Source of the DNA: Autumnicola psychrophila
Lineage (GTDB): Bacteria > Bacteroidota > Bacteroidia > Flavobacteriales > Flavobacteriaceae
Assembly (NCBI RefSeq): GCF_031846645.1
Contig: NZ_JAVRHN010000002.1
Location: forward strand, 124,001 to 188,000
DNA length: 64,000 nt
Direction: 5' to 3'
Within the stretch, counting starts at the first letter, position 1; each line of letters opens with the position of its first letter. A program made the translations under genes and the position numbers. This document shows, piece by piece, positions 1 through 8,489 of this stretch. The notes beneath the pieces are model-generated. The model saw only the letters and a list, made by a program, of their open reading frames with translations, was not told the origin of the DNA and searched no databases.

Positions 1-525
1 ATAGCTTGCACCGAGGATATAAAAAGTATTAGCAATCCCTACAGATTCCATTAAACTGGCGGCTACGGGAGCTGTTATAAGCGCTCCGGAACCAAAACCA
101 AGTACGGCCATCCCGGTTGCTAGTCCGCGGCGGTCCGGAAACCATTTTACGAGTGTGGATACGGGTGAAATATAACCTATTCCAAGGCCTATTCCACTAA
201 GGAGTCCGTAGCTGAGAATAAAAAGGGTAAGAGAATCTATGGAGACTGCAAAACCCGATCCTGCCTGTCCCAAACCAAACAAAACAGCAGCGAGCATGGC
301 AGATTTCCGTGGTCCGTTTCTTTCTACAAATCTTCCGAAAACCGCTGCTGAAGCACCACCCAGGGTCATCATTACCGTAAAGGCAATTGTCACGGAGGAG
401 ACGCTCCAGCCCATGCTCTCGCCTAATGGAATTGTATAAACACTGTAGGCATAGGCTGCACCTATGGAAATATGTATGCCAATTGCCGATAAAGCAATTA
501 GCCATCTGTTTTTATTAGGCTTCAT
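1..525 (-). CDS. MFS transporter, OFA (oxalate/formate antiporter) type, C-terminal part cut by window edge
   Basis: Reading the minus strand from the ATG at 525 gives an open frame of 175 codons that runs off the left edge. The protein begins MKPNKNRWLIALSAIG and alternates hydrophobic helices with short charged loops. Typical MFS signatures are visible: a loop of the form GRFVERNGPRK between helices 2 and 3 (about residues 65-75) and WFPDRRGLATG between helices 4 and 5 (about residues 130-140). This second loop and the start VYTIPLGESMGWS fit the OFA branch of the major facilitator superfamily, inner-membrane carriers of small carboxylates. The substrate cannot be read from the sequence. 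Only about the first five or six of twelve helices are present. It is preceded by an unusually good Shine-Dalgarno sequence. Confidence 0.85.
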   Translation of the reverse strand, partial: MKPNKNRWLIALSAIGIHISIGAAYAYSVYTIPLGESMGWSVSSVTIAFTVMMTLGGASAAVFGRFVERNGPRKSAMLAAVLFGLGQAGSGFAVSIDSLTLFILSYGLLSGIGLGIGYISPVSTLVKWFPDRRGLATGMAVLGFGSGALITAPVAASLMESVGIANTFYILGASY

Positions 526-540
526 TTAATTTCCTCCTGG
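526..540 (-). promoter_or_regulatory. Strong Shine-Dalgarno sequence of the MFS gene
   Basis: On the minus strand AGGAGG (positions 538-533) lies 7 nt before the ATG at 525, ideal spacing for 16S anti-SD pairing. Flavobacterial genes normally start without such a site, and I do not see a comparable one at the other starts in this window. It supports the chosen start and may mark high translation or a gene acquired by transfer. Confidence 0.8.
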
Positions 541-1073
541 TTAATTGTTAAATTTTCACTAATATAAAAAAGCTGCAGAGAATATTATCAGAAAGCTTTA
601 AAGAAATAGCGAATAGCTGAATAAATATATGAGATGACGAGAAGAGAAGTCAAACCTCGTTTCAAAATAATACTCTCTAAAAGGCTTATCCCTAACAAAA
701 AATTTAATTTTATAATGCCATTTTAAAAAACAGATAGCGGCTACTACTAGTGAAAAAGCCGAAATAGAACCTTATCGCCGGTGTCATGGGTAACGGCCCT
801 AAGTTTATGGGAGCAACTTCCAGTATCTTCAGCCAGAAAAACCTATGAATTGTTCAATGGAACTTAAAGAAAAGCAGTTTTAAATAATTACTTCTGAAAA
901 AAACCTGGATCAGGTAAGGGAGCAAACCAAGATGTGGATGGATTCAACCAATAGGAAATGCAAAATCTAATTCTCTTTAGAAAACAGAAACAAACAATTA
1001 CACAATCAAGCAGTTGTATTTAGGGAAAACTTACAAAATGGGGCTGAGAAAATTTTTTAGTACCTTTATTACT
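526..1073. other. 548-bp spacer without a supported gene
   Basis: The region between the divergent MFS and zinc-ribbon genes is AT-rich and broken by stops in all frames. Short open stretches such as the one around 787-843 and the one around 893-967 are too short and unlike known families. They may be decayed coding sequence, but I cannot name a source. The first part must hold the MFS promoter; no perfect TAnnTTTG box was recognised there. Confidence 0.5.
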
Positions 1074-1421
1074 ATGCAAAAAAGTTGTTTAGAATGCGGC
1101 GAAAAACTGGTAGGCCGGGAGGATAAAAAATTTTGTAGCGACTATTGTCGCAATGCCTATCATAATAAAATGAATAAGGAAAGTAGTAATCTTGTAAGAA
1201 ACACCAACAACCAGTTACGGAGAAATTACCGCATACTTCAGGAACTGAATCCGGAGAATAAAATAAAAACCAGCAAATCAAAATTGCTGGCTAAAGGTTT
1301 TAGCTTTGAGTATATCACGGGCATTTATACCACCAAAACCGGCACGGTATATTATTTTGTTTACGACCAGGGATATCTGCCACTGGAAAATGACTTTTAC
1401 GCTCTCGTAAAGCGGAATTAA
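1074..1421 (+). CDS. Small zinc-ribbon protein, function unknown
   Basis: A 115-residue protein. The ATG at 1074 is preferred over the longer frame from a TTG at 1014, because the conserved-looking part starts at MQKSCLECGE. The N-terminus carries CLECGEKL followed by KFCSDYCRNAYHNK, a CxxC...CxxxC zinc ribbon of the kind found in short flavobacterial proteins (DUF2116-like). The remainder is basic and may fold around an aromatic C-terminal strand region (YYFVYDQGYLPL). A nucleic-acid-binding role is plausible from the ribbon and the charge but is inference. A near-consensus box TACCTTTA (1061-1068) sits 5 nt before the ATG. The stop overlaps the convergent CBS gene by 4 nt. Confidence 0.75.
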   Translation: MQKSCLECGEKLVGREDKKFCSDYCRNAYHNKMNKESSNLVRNTNNQLRRNYRILQELNPENKIKTSKSKLLAKGFSFEYITGIYTTKTGTVYYFVYDQGYLPLENDFYALVKRN

Positions 1422-1885
1422 GTTCTCCAGGTGTCTCCTTTCAATTCCATTGCCGCTTTTAGAACATCACTCTGACTAATTTGCCCCACAAGCTTCCCGT
1501 CTTCAAGAATCGGGAAACGCCGGTGCTTTAATTCCACAAATTTTTTGGCGGCATCCAGGACATTCATTTTCCCATCTATTGTTTCCACATTACAGGTCAT
1601 ATGCTTCTCAACCGTCAAATCTTCCATGGGCATATTATAATAACGACTATCAGAAATCTGCTTTAGACAGTCCCCTTCAGAAATAATACCCAGCAACTCA
1701 TTTTGTCCATTCACAACAGGTCCTCCGGAAATTCGGTTTGCAACCAATTTTGCAATGACATCTGCAATTTTTTCATCTTTCCTGAACGTAATGAGTGATG
1801 TAGACATATAATCCTCTACCAATATTGGCTCTTCTACCGGTTTTTCCGGCTCAGCGCGCTTTCCCTGAAAACTTTTAATAGCCAT
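1418..1885 (-). CDS. CBS-domain pair protein
   Basis: 155 residues, cytoplasmic. After a proline- and charge-rich N-terminus the protein is two CBS domains in tandem, about residues 24-85 (VEDYMSTSLITFRKDE... ISGGPVVNGQNELLGIISE) and 93-150 (VEKHMTCNVETIDG... HRRFPILEDGKLVGQISQSDVL). Such stand-alone pairs form a Bateman module that usually binds adenosine nucleotides and signals energy state. No effector domain is fused, so the partner is unknown. On its promoter side a near-consensus box TATATTTA lies at 1913-1920 (reverse). Confidence 0.9.
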   Translation of the reverse strand: MAIKSFQGKRAEPEKPVEEPILVEDYMSTSLITFRKDEKIADVIAKLVANRISGGPVVNGQNELLGIISEGDCLKQISDSRYYNMPMEDLTVEKHMTCNVETIDGKMNVLDAAKKFVELKHRRFPILEDGKLVGQISQSDVLKAAMELKGDTWRT

Positions 1886-2020
1886 AATTTAAGTTTTTGA
1901 TTGTTAAGTAATTAAATATAGCGAAAATTTAAACAGTCTGAATGGCTGGATAAAATTTTCTTTTTTGATCAAAATCTTAAGTAACTTTAGATCTTATTGT
2001 AACAGCAACCTTTAAATTTT

Positions 2021-4372
2021 ATGCTGAATAAATTTTCTGCGGTTTTCGGATTTCTCCTCATCCTATTTGCCATCTGGCTAAATTACTACAGTAGTCAGCC
2101 AGAATACGACCCATCTCAAGCCATTCCGGAAACCGAATTTTCTACCACACGTGCTTTTTCCCATGTAGAACAAATCGCTCAACAGCCGCATTTTGTAGGA
2201 AGTGCAGCGCATAGCCGCGTCAGAAATTATATTATCGATGAACTCCAGGAAATGGATTTGCAGGTACAAATTCAGGAAGGTTATCACCTCAACAACTCCG
2301 GAGAAATGGCCCGACCTCAAAATATCCTCAGCCGTATTGAAGGTTCGGGAGACGGAGAGGCGCTGATGCTTATGACACATTACGACAGCAACCCTCATTC
2401 TTCCTTTGGCGCCAGTGACGCCGGGAGCGGTGTCGCTACAATTCTTGAAGGAGTCAGAGCTTTTCTTGCTGATAGTGTAAATAAGAATAATGACATTATT
2501 CTTCTGTTTACAGATGCCGAAGAATTGGGATTAAATGGCGCCGGACTTTTTATTGAAGAGCATCCGTGGGCTAATGATGCAAAGCTGGCTCTCAATTTTG
2601 AATCTCGCGGAAGTGGTGGAAATTCCTTCATGTTCCTGGAAACTAATACGTCCAATTCTGCTTTAATTAGAGCATTTAAAGAAGCAAATCCACAGTTTCC
2701 CGCTACCAATTCCCTCGCATACAGCGTGTATAAAATGCTGCCTAATGACACCGATTTAACCGTACTGCGCGAGCAGGGCAACATTAACGGATTCAATTTT
2801 GCCTTTATCGACGATCATTTTGATTACCACACCGCCACAGACGTTCCTGAAAACCTAGATAAGGAAACCCTGGCGCAGCAGGGAACTTATCTTATGCCGC
2901 TGCTCTATTATTTTAAAGACGCAGATCTTTCCCTGGACTCTTCTGAAGATTTACTTTTTTTCGACCTCCCCTTCGGAAAAATTGTTTCTTATCCCTTCTC
3001 CTGGATTTTTCCACTGCTCATAGGCGCCGGTATTCTTTTCCTCGCCGTCCTCATATATGGATTTTCTATAAAACGATTAAGGCTGAGACCGGCTTTAAGA
3101 GGATTTGTTCCTTTTCTGCAAAGCCTCATTATTTCCGGTGTGCTGGTGTATTTGCTGTGGCAATTTTGCCTGATGATTTATCCTGAATATTCCGAAATGG
3201 AACAGGGTTTCACCTACAATGGCTACTACTATATCTACGCCGCTATTTTTCTTAGCCTAACGGTGAATTTTTTCTCCTACCGAAAAGTTCCTAAGTCAAA
3301 AGATATAGCTTCCAGATTTGTAGCTCCACTTTTCTTCTGGCTGCTTTTATGTTGCCTGTTGGCTTTTGCGCTTAAAGGTGCCGCATATTTTATTATCCCA
3401 GCATACTTTGGGATATTACAATTGTTCGTAATGATCAGGCAAAAGCGGCCAAATTTACTTCTGATGGCAATTTTATCCTTACCCGCTATCTTTATTTTAA
3501 TGCCGTTTTTAGATGCTTTTCCGGTTGCACTTGGACTTAATATTCTATTTGTTTCAGCAATTTTGACCGTGCTTCTGTTTTCATTGTTGCTGCCAGTTTT
3601 TGGCTATTTCAGAAGAAATAAAGCGCTGGCGGTTTTATCTTTTGTCGTTTTCAATGTACTATTTTTAATCGCTCATTTTCAATCAGACTTTACTGCTGAA
3701 AGGCCGAAACCTAATAGTCTTGTTTACCTTCTGGATGCAGATAGTGATAAAGCTAAGTGGTTTTCCTATGATAAAATGCCTGATGAATGGACCGCTAATT
3801 ATTTTGGTGACGAGCCGGTGATCCAACCCTTAAAAATGTCAAATTTCGATAGTAAGTACGGCAGTTCATTCACCTACAGTGCAAATGCAACAGAAGTTGA
3901 AATTCCGGAACCGGCAATACTTCTTCAGCTAATCGACAGCACTGAGAAGGTAAATGAATTTTCGCTGAAGATCGCACCAAACCGAAATGTAAACCGGATA
4001 GAACTCTTTGCAGAGACGAACCTCGATTTTGAAGAATTTGAAGTCAACGGACAAACGGCCGATGAAATTCTCCTTGGTGAAAACAATTTCCATGTTTTCA
4101 AAAAAAGATGGAAAGAGCAGCTTTTGCTGTACCACGCAGTTGGGAAGGATACTTTACGGATCAACTTTAGTCTGAAGAAGGATAAGAAGCCTGAATTTTT
4201 ACTTTTCGAATCAAGTTATGATCTAATGGAAAATTCAGCCTTAAATGTTCCCGAAAGACAGGATTGGATGATTCCGCGGCCATTTGTAGTTAACGATGCC
4301 GTGATTGTAAAAAAGAAGATTACCTGGAAAGGCAATGCTGAAACTTCTTCTGAAGAAGTCACTAAAAATTAA
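2021..4372 (+). CDS. Membrane-bound M28 family metallopeptidase
   Basis: 783 residues. The N-terminal hydrophobic segment (about residues 4-22) is a signal anchor. The extracytoplasmic M28 domain (about 40-310) shows the di-zinc aminopeptidase signatures: HYDSNPHSSFGASDAGSG (His and Asp ligands), FTDAEELGLNGA (catalytic Glu and ligand Glu), NFESRGSGG, and a late His in DDHFDYHTATDVPENLD. After residue about 325 come eight or so membrane helices, then a C-terminal soluble domain (about 570-770). This layout matches the Fxna/ERMP1-like branch of M28 rather than soluble aminopeptidases. It probably trims peptides in the periplasm. The next gene begins 4 nt after its stop, suggesting co-transcription. 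Confidence 0.9.
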   Translation: MLNKFSAVFGFLLILFAIWLNYYSSQPEYDPSQAIPETEFSTTRAFSHVEQIAQQPHFVGSAAHSRVRNYIIDELQEMDLQVQIQEGYHLNNSGEMARPQNILSRIEGSGDGEALMLMTHYDSNPHSSFGASDAGSGVATILEGVRAFLADSVNKNNDIILLFTDAEELGLNGAGLFIEEHPWANDAKLALNFESRGSGGNSFMFLETNTSNSALIRAFKEANPQFPATNSLAYSVYKMLPNDTDLTVLREQGNINGFNFAFIDDHFDYHTATDVPENLDKETLAQQGTYLMPLLYYFKDADLSLDSSEDLLFFDLPFGKIVSYPFSWIFPLLIGAGILFLAVLIYGFSIKRLRLRPALRGFVPFLQSLIISGVLVYLLWQFCLMIYPEYSEMEQGFTYNGYYYIYAAIFLSLTVNFFSYRKVPKSKDIASRFVAPLFFWLLLCCLLAFALKGAAYFIIPAYFGILQLFVMIRQKRPNLLLMAILSLPAIFILMPFLDAFPVALGLNILFVSAILTVLLFSLLLPVFGYFRRNKALAVLSFVVFNVLFLIAHFQSDFTAERPKPNSLVYLLDADSDKAKWFSYDKMPDEWTANYFGDEPVIQPLKMSNFDSKYGSSFTYSANATEVEIPEPAILLQLIDSTEKVNEFSLKIAPNRNVNRIELFAETNLDFEEFEVNGQTADEILLGENNFHVFKKRWKEQLLLYHAVGKDTLRINFSLKKDKKPEFLLFESSYDLMENSALNVPERQDWMIPRPFVVNDAVIVKKKITWKGNAETSSEEVTKN

Positions 4373-4376
4373 AAAT

Positions 4377-5180
4377 ATGAATATTTCCATATTAGGTTGC
4401 GGCTGGTTGGGATTACCACTTGCAAAAGTCCTTATTGAGAAAGGCCACACGATTAAAGGCTCTACAACCCGAAGAGAGAAAATAATCAAACTGCAAGAAG
4501 AACAAATCCTGCCCTACCAGATACAGCTTTTTGCTGAAGGGATTCAGGGCGATATTGATGCATTTCTTTCAGATTCAGAAATACTTGTTCTTGATATTCC
4601 GCCCGGGCTTCGCAGCGATCCCAAGGCAGACTTTACCGGAAAAATTAAGGAACTTTTAGATCATTTAACCAGAAGCAGTATCAAAAACGTGCTTTTTGCG
4701 AGCTCCACTTCGGTTTATAAAGACATGGAAGAATTTCCTGTTTATACAGAGACTTCTCCTGCAAATGGCCATTCCCGGGCTGCCGTGGAAATTATTGCTG
4801 CAGAAAAGATGCTGACTGAAAATGACAATTACAGTACTACATTATTAAGATTTGGAGGATTGCTTGGGGCAGACCGGCATCCGGTGAATTTTCTGTCGGG
4901 CAGGACAGGCATTAAAAACCCAAACGCACCGGTGAATTTGATTCAGCAGGAAGATTGTATTGAAATTATTCAGAAAATCATTGAAAAAGAAGCCTGGGGA
5001 ACAACTTTTAACGCTGTTTTTCCCGAACATCCCGAAAAAGAAGCATATTATGCTGAAAAAGCTGCTCAGAACACGCTAGCTCCTCCGGAATATGATCATA
5101 ATTCGTCTTCAAAAGGAAAAATTATAAGTTCTGAAAGGTTAAAAGAAATGTTAGATTTTGAATTTCAGCACAAAATATAG
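4377..5180 (+). CDS. NAD(P)-binding SDR-like epimerase/dehydratase family protein (YeeZ-like)
   Basis: 267 residues from ATG 4377; a longer frame reaching back to 4335 would overlap the M28 gene and lacks homologous-looking sequence. The start MNISILGCGWLGLPLAKV is a Rossmann nucleotide-binding loop (GxGxxG). The central FASSTSVYKD resembles the Ser/Tyr region of extended SDRs, although the canonical YxxxK is not evident: NGHSRAAVEIIAAEKML occupies that place. Members of this YeeZ-type group are annotated as nucleoside-diphosphate-sugar epimerases, but the reaction is unproven. It probably forms a two-gene unit with the M28 peptidase. Confidence 0.82.
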   Translation: MNISILGCGWLGLPLAKVLIEKGHTIKGSTTRREKIIKLQEEQILPYQIQLFAEGIQGDIDAFLSDSEILVLDIPPGLRSDPKADFTGKIKELLDHLTRSSIKNVLFASSTSVYKDMEEFPVYTETSPANGHSRAAVEIIAAEKMLTENDNYSTTLLRFGGLLGADRHPVNFLSGRTGIKNPNAPVNLIQQEDCIEIIQKIIEKEAWGTTFNAVFPEHPEKEAYYAEKAAQNTLAPPEYDHNSSSKGKIISSERLKEMLDFEFQHKI

Positions 5181-5230
5181 ATTAAATCGAGAATTTGAAG
5201 ATTTGTTGATGTGCTAATGAGAATAGACTA

Positions 5231-5263
5231 AAAAGGAGAGGCTCCTAAAATGGCAATTATCGG
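5231..5263 (+). repeat. Copy 1 of a 33-nt intergenic repeat
   Basis: It matches the copy at 5375-5407 at 30 of 33 positions; the last 18 bases are identical. The 3' half, AAAATGGCAATTATCG, recurs at 34713-34728. The GGAGAGGCTCC part of this copy could form a small hairpin. Confidence 0.75.
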
Positions 5264-5269
5264 CTTCGA

Positions 5270-5297
5270 GGAGTTTGGAGTTCGGAGTTCGGAGTTT
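5270..5297 (+). repeat. Heptamer tandem array, four copies of GGAGTTY
   Basis: GGAGTTT, GGAGTTC, GGAGTTC and GGAGTTT follow without gaps. It is a short simple repeat, prone to slippage, between the two 33-nt repeats. Confidence 0.8.
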
Positions 5298-5374
5298 CGA
5301 GAACCAGGATCGATAAGAAGCTCGGACAGCTTGAAATCAATTCACAAATTTGCTAATGTGTTAATACTGATTTT

Positions 5375-5407
5375 AAAAGGCGGGGCTTCTAAAATGGCAA
5401 TTATCGG
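5375..5407 (+). repeat. Copy 2 of the 33-nt intergenic repeat
   Basis: It is 30 of 33 identical to 5231-5263, with substitutions only in the first 14 bases. The 16-nt core AAAATGGCAATTATCG is shared with a third site at 34713-34728. Confidence 0.75.
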
Positions 5408-5482
5408 TCTGTGATGAAAGTTTGCCCCGAAAATTCAGAATATTGCTTTGGGAGGGGCGCGGCCTGATACCGTTGTGTTATT

Positions 5483-6211
5483 CTACTTTGTATAAGCTTT
5501 TGAATAAGGAGACCAGATTTCGTAAATGGGATCTCCTTTTGAGCTTTTGCCCTGATGATGCCATTCGCCATCTTTAACTTCGTACTGAAAATCCAGACTG
5601 GCGCCTACTCTGCCGCTGTCGCGGGAGAAAAACTCAATATTTTCTATATATTTTCCATCTTCAGCAAAATAAGTACCGCCGCCCGTACCACTTAATTCTT
5701 TTGTCGCCGAATTAAAAGCAATCCACTGGAAACGTCCACCGCCCAGGATCTTTACTGTTCGGCGATCTCCGGGAGTCATTTTGTTAATTTCGCCGTCTCT
5801 CTTTCTTCCGGTAATTACCCAGTTTCCGTTAAGATCATTTTCTTCTGAAGAGATCTTTTCCCAAACCTGGACTTCAGTTACATTGTCAATCTCAATTTTG
5901 TTACTTCCATCGAGAAAAGTAAGTTTAGGATCGAAAGTGTGGCCAACAACTTCAGAATTTTTTGTGTTAAAATCTGGCATTTCCTGGTAGTCAGCTTCTG
6001 AATATTCGCCGCCAAGTGCCCATAAAAATTCATTTGTTTCAGTATTTTTGGCACCTTCCGCATAATATCCGTCCTGATATACCCTCACCACTTCTTTGTC
6101 AGTAATCTCCCTTCCATTTTCTTCCACCAATTCCCATGAACCTTCAAGGCTTTGTGCGCTTATGGAAAAGAAGCTCACTATAAGCAACGACAAAACGAGT
6201 AATTTTTTCAT
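5483..6211 (-). CDS. Secreted protein with two lipocalin-like repeats (DUF4488-like)
   Basis: 242 residues with a clear signal peptide (MKKLLVLSLLIVSFFSISAQ). The mature part holds two related units. One starts at LEGSWELVEENG (about residue 22), the other at LNGNWVITGRKRDGE (about residue 130). Both then pass through beta-rich, Trp- and Gly-containing sequence. The [LN]xGxW opening is typical of small Bacteroidota lipocalin-like domains such as DUF4488. The family assignment is tentative and no ligand is known. It likely acts in the periplasm or outside the cell. Confidence 0.7.
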   Translation of the reverse strand: MKKLLVLSLLIVSFFSISAQSLEGSWELVEENGREITDKEVVRVYQDGYYAEGAKNTETNEFLWALGGEYSEADYQEMPDFNTKNSEVVGHTFDPKLTFLDGSNKIEIDNVTEVQVWEKISSEENDLNGNWVITGRKRDGEINKMTPGDRRTVKILGGGRFQWIAFNSATKELSGTGGGTYFAEDGKYIENIEFFSRDSGRVGASLDFQYEVKDGEWHHQGKSSKGDPIYEIWSPYSKAYTK

Positions 6212-6237
6212 AATTGATGGTTTTAAAAGGTTAAAAA

Positions 6238-7461
6238 CTATTCCTGCTCTTCCCCGTAAGTGTCATATTCCGGGTACAGGAAATTGTTGTAAGGGAATCT
6301 TGTAATATGAATTTTCCTCACGGCTTCATAAACTTTCTTTCTAAAATCTTCAATATTTTCCTTTTCCAGGGCAGAAATAAACAGCACATCCTCTCCCATA
6401 CGATTCATCCACGTCCTTTTCCAGTCGGTAAGAGTATTGTGGGCAGTGGTTTTTTCGGTTACCAGGTCATCTTCATCAATAACTTCAGGTTTGTACTGAT
6501 CGATCTTGTTAAAGACCATCAATGTTGGCTTATTAGAACTCTTTATTTCATCCAGAATCTGGTTCACCGAATCGATATGTTCTTCAAAATTAGGATGGGA
6601 AATATCGACCACATGCAGAAGTAAATCTGCTTCGCGTACTTCATCCAACGTTCCTTTAAAGGATTCGACTAACTGAGTTGGCAGCTTCCGTATAAAACCT
6701 ACAGTGTCTGTAAGCAAAAATGGCAAATTTCGAATAACTACTTTGCGAACGGTGGTATCCAGCGTCGCAAATAATTTATTTTCAGCAAAAACTTCGCTTT
6801 TGCTAATTACGTTCATAAGCGTGGATTTTCCCACGTTGGTGTACCCTACGAGCGCAACTCGGACCAATTGACCACGGTTGCCACGCTGCACTTCCATTTG
6901 TTTATCTATTGCCTCAATTTTCTTTTTAAGAAGGGCAATTTTATCACGAACAATACGTCTATCTGTTTCAATTTCGGTTTCACCAGGACCACGCATACCA
7001 ATACCACCACGTTGGCGCTCAAGGTGAGTCCACATTCCCGCAAGCCGTGGCAACAAATATTCGTACTGAGCCAATTCTACCTGCGTCCTGGCATAACTGG
7101 TTTGTGCCCTTTGTGCAAAAATATCGAGAATCAGGTTCGTCCTGTCCAACACCTTGCATTTTAAAATTTTCTCTATGTTTTTTTGTTGCGCAGGAGATAA
7201 CTCATCATCAAAAATTGCGGTCCCAATCTCGTGCTCATCCACAAATTCCTTTACATCGTTCATTTTACCCGAACCAATAAAAGTCTTAGGATTGGGCATA
7301 TCTACCTTTTGCGTAAAGCGCTTTAAAACTTCACCGCCGGCCGTATAGGTAAGAAATTCCAGCTCGTCGAGATATTCTTCCAGCTTATCTTCTCCCTGAT
7401 TTTTAGTAACGATTCCTATAAGAACCGTTTTTTCGTATTGTAAATCGGTTTTTTCAATCAT
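6238..7461 (-). CDS. hflX: Ribosome-associated GTPase HflX
   Basis: 407 residues from ATG 7461; a GTG at 7467 would add two residues but lies in the promoter box. HflX binds 50S/70S ribosomes and splits stalled or heat-damaged ribosomes using GTP. The N-terminal HflX domain (about 10-190) includes the glycine-rich ERQRGGIGMRGPGETEIE. The G domain follows with GYTNVGKST (G1), DTVGF (G3) and NKID (G4), then a short C-terminal tail. The length matches the family. The start lies 5 nt after a perfect TAnnTTTG box, so the transcript is probably leaderless, which is notable for a ribosome-rescue factor. Confidence 0.97.
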   Translation of the reverse strand: MIEKTDLQYEKTVLIGIVTKNQGEDKLEEYLDELEFLTYTAGGEVLKRFTQKVDMPNPKTFIGSGKMNDVKEFVDEHEIGTAIFDDELSPAQQKNIEKILKCKVLDRTNLILDIFAQRAQTSYARTQVELAQYEYLLPRLAGMWTHLERQRGGIGMRGPGETEIETDRRIVRDKIALLKKKIEAIDKQMEVQRGNRGQLVRVALVGYTNVGKSTLMNVISKSEVFAENKLFATLDTTVRKVVIRNLPFLLTDTVGFIRKLPTQLVESFKGTLDEVREADLLLHVVDISHPNFEEHIDSVNQILDEIKSSNKPTLMVFNKIDQYKPEVIDEDDLVTEKTTAHNTLTDWKRTWMNRMGEDVLFISALEKENIEDFRKKVYEAVRKIHITRFPYNNFLYPEYDTYGEEQE

Positions 7462-7466
7462 AGACA

Positions 7467-7474
7467 CAAAGTTA
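7467..7474 (-). promoter_or_regulatory. Perfect -7 box of hflX (TAACTTTG), leaderless arrangement
   Basis: The reverse complement of 7467-7474 is TAACTTTG, matching the Bacteroidota TAnnTTTG element. TGTCT and then ATG follow, so transcription would begin within about 2-3 nt of the start codon. No TTG is found at the expected upstream distance, so the -33 element is weak or absent. Confidence 0.6.
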
Positions 7475-7532
7475 CATAATAGAATGTTATTGTGATTTTT
7501 AGTGTGATTTATTCAACAAAAATTTAACTCAG

Positions 7533-7562
7533 AAAAGCCTGTCACTCTTGCAACAGGCTTTT
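7533..7562. terminator. Bidirectional-looking hairpin between hflX and the end of the suf operon
   Basis: Arms AAAAGCCTGT (7533-7542) and ACAGGCTTTT (7553-7562) form a 10-bp perfect stem around a 10-nt loop, with T-runs on both sides. It lies just past the DUF3078 stop, so it most likely ends the long suf transcript on the minus strand. Confidence 0.85.
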
Positions 7563-7587
7563 GATTTATAGTATTTGTTGATCTTTT

Positions 7588-8487
7588 TTAGAATCCGTAA
7601 TTGATGCCGACTCCAAAAACTTCCCGTATCTGAAAAGCGGCTACAGCATTGTCATCATAAATTGCCTGGAACAGGAGGTTTGCAGATAAGTACTCGTTAA
7701 TATCCATTTCCAGATCCATCAAATAATCTATATCTATATTTCCAGGTTTATCCAGATAATTCTGATAAAAATTGATGGAATTATTCATGATGACATTTTC
7801 CAGCAACTCGAAATTCGCAAGAATATTTAAAGAAGAACCAAATTCGAACCTCATAGTTTTTCCTCTGTCCACTCCAAAATATTGTCCATCCTGATAATTG
7901 GGTCCTGTTGTGAACCTATCATCTACAAAAATGAATCGCGAAGTTGCAGGGGCGAAGTTAATTACGAAATTTTCATTCTTCTTATACATGATACCGGGCC
8001 CTGCCTGAAGGTATGCCGGAGAAAGGAAATGAGTGGTTTCTGTTCTTATTGTTTCCCCTTCAGGACTTTCGCTAAACCTGTAACCTTTGTCAAACTGAGT
8101 TCTGAAATTCAGAAAGAAAGAATAATAAAATCCGGATTCCTGTATTTCCAGTCCGGCAATGGAGTTTAGGTCCAGCCTGTCACTGGTCTTCCTTGGAAAT
8201 TCATCTGTTTTAACTTTGGTCAACCCATAATTTCCCAAAATTGTATTTCTCCAGGTGAAATTATCCTTACGATAGTTAACTTCATAATTAACGGTGAGAT
8301 TCCCGGCAATACTGGAAGTTCCTCCTCCCGTCCACTCCGCATTAAAAGCTGACTGGTTAAAAAGAAGCTGGATATTTCCCTCTGTATCCCATCCATTAGG
8401 CGGGACAGAATCTTTCTGCATTTCCTGTTGTGCCTGTACCGTTACTGTAATTACAAAACTTAATGCTACAAGTAAAAATCTACCCAT
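7588..8487 (-). CDS. DUF3078 family outer-membrane-type protein
   Basis: 299 residues with a signal peptide ending near VQAQ (about residue 19). The mature sequence is a run of alternating beta strands with aromatic ends (WTGGGTSSIAGNLTVNYEVNYRK..., ending VFGVGINYGF), as expected of a small outer-membrane barrel. The opening NGWDTEGNIQLLFNQSAFN is the DUF3078 hallmark. The biochemical role is unknown. It is the last gene of the suf-DUF2480 run, starting directly after the DUF2480 stop, and is followed by the terminator at 7533-7562. Confidence 0.85.
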   Translation of the reverse strand: MGRFLLVALSFVITVTVQAQQEMQKDSVPPNGWDTEGNIQLLFNQSAFNAEWTGGGTSSIAGNLTVNYEVNYRKDNFTWRNTILGNYGLTKVKTDEFPRKTSDRLDLNSIAGLEIQESGFYYSFFLNFRTQFDKGYRFSESPEGETIRTETTHFLSPAYLQAGPGIMYKKNENFVINFAPATSRFIFVDDRFTTGPNYQDGQYFGVDRGKTMRFEFGSSLNILANFELLENVIMNNSINFYQNYLDKPGNIDIDYLMDLEMDINEYLSANLLFQAIYDDNAVAAFQIREVFGVGINYGF

Positions 8488-8489
8488 TC

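Larger units (their letters stand above)
5181..5482. other. 302-bp spacer holding intergenic repeats
   Basis: There is no gene here. The region contains ATTTGAAGATTTG (5193-5205), also present in inverted form before sdhB, two copies of a 33-nt repeat (5231-5263 and 5375-5407) and a short heptamer array (5270-5297). The two 33-mers are each preceded by a stretch resembling gtgctaatg / ttgctaatg, so the whole spacer may be an imperfect duplication of about 140 bp. Confidence 0.6.

Noticed and set aside
197..505. 102-codon minus frame at the left edge
   Set aside because: It is an out-of-frame shadow of the MFS transporter, whose real frame starts at ATG 525 and shows MFS motifs.
2395..2796. 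133-codon minus frame inside the M28 peptidase gene
   Set aside because: Antisense shadow; the plus-strand frame has complete zinc-site motifs.
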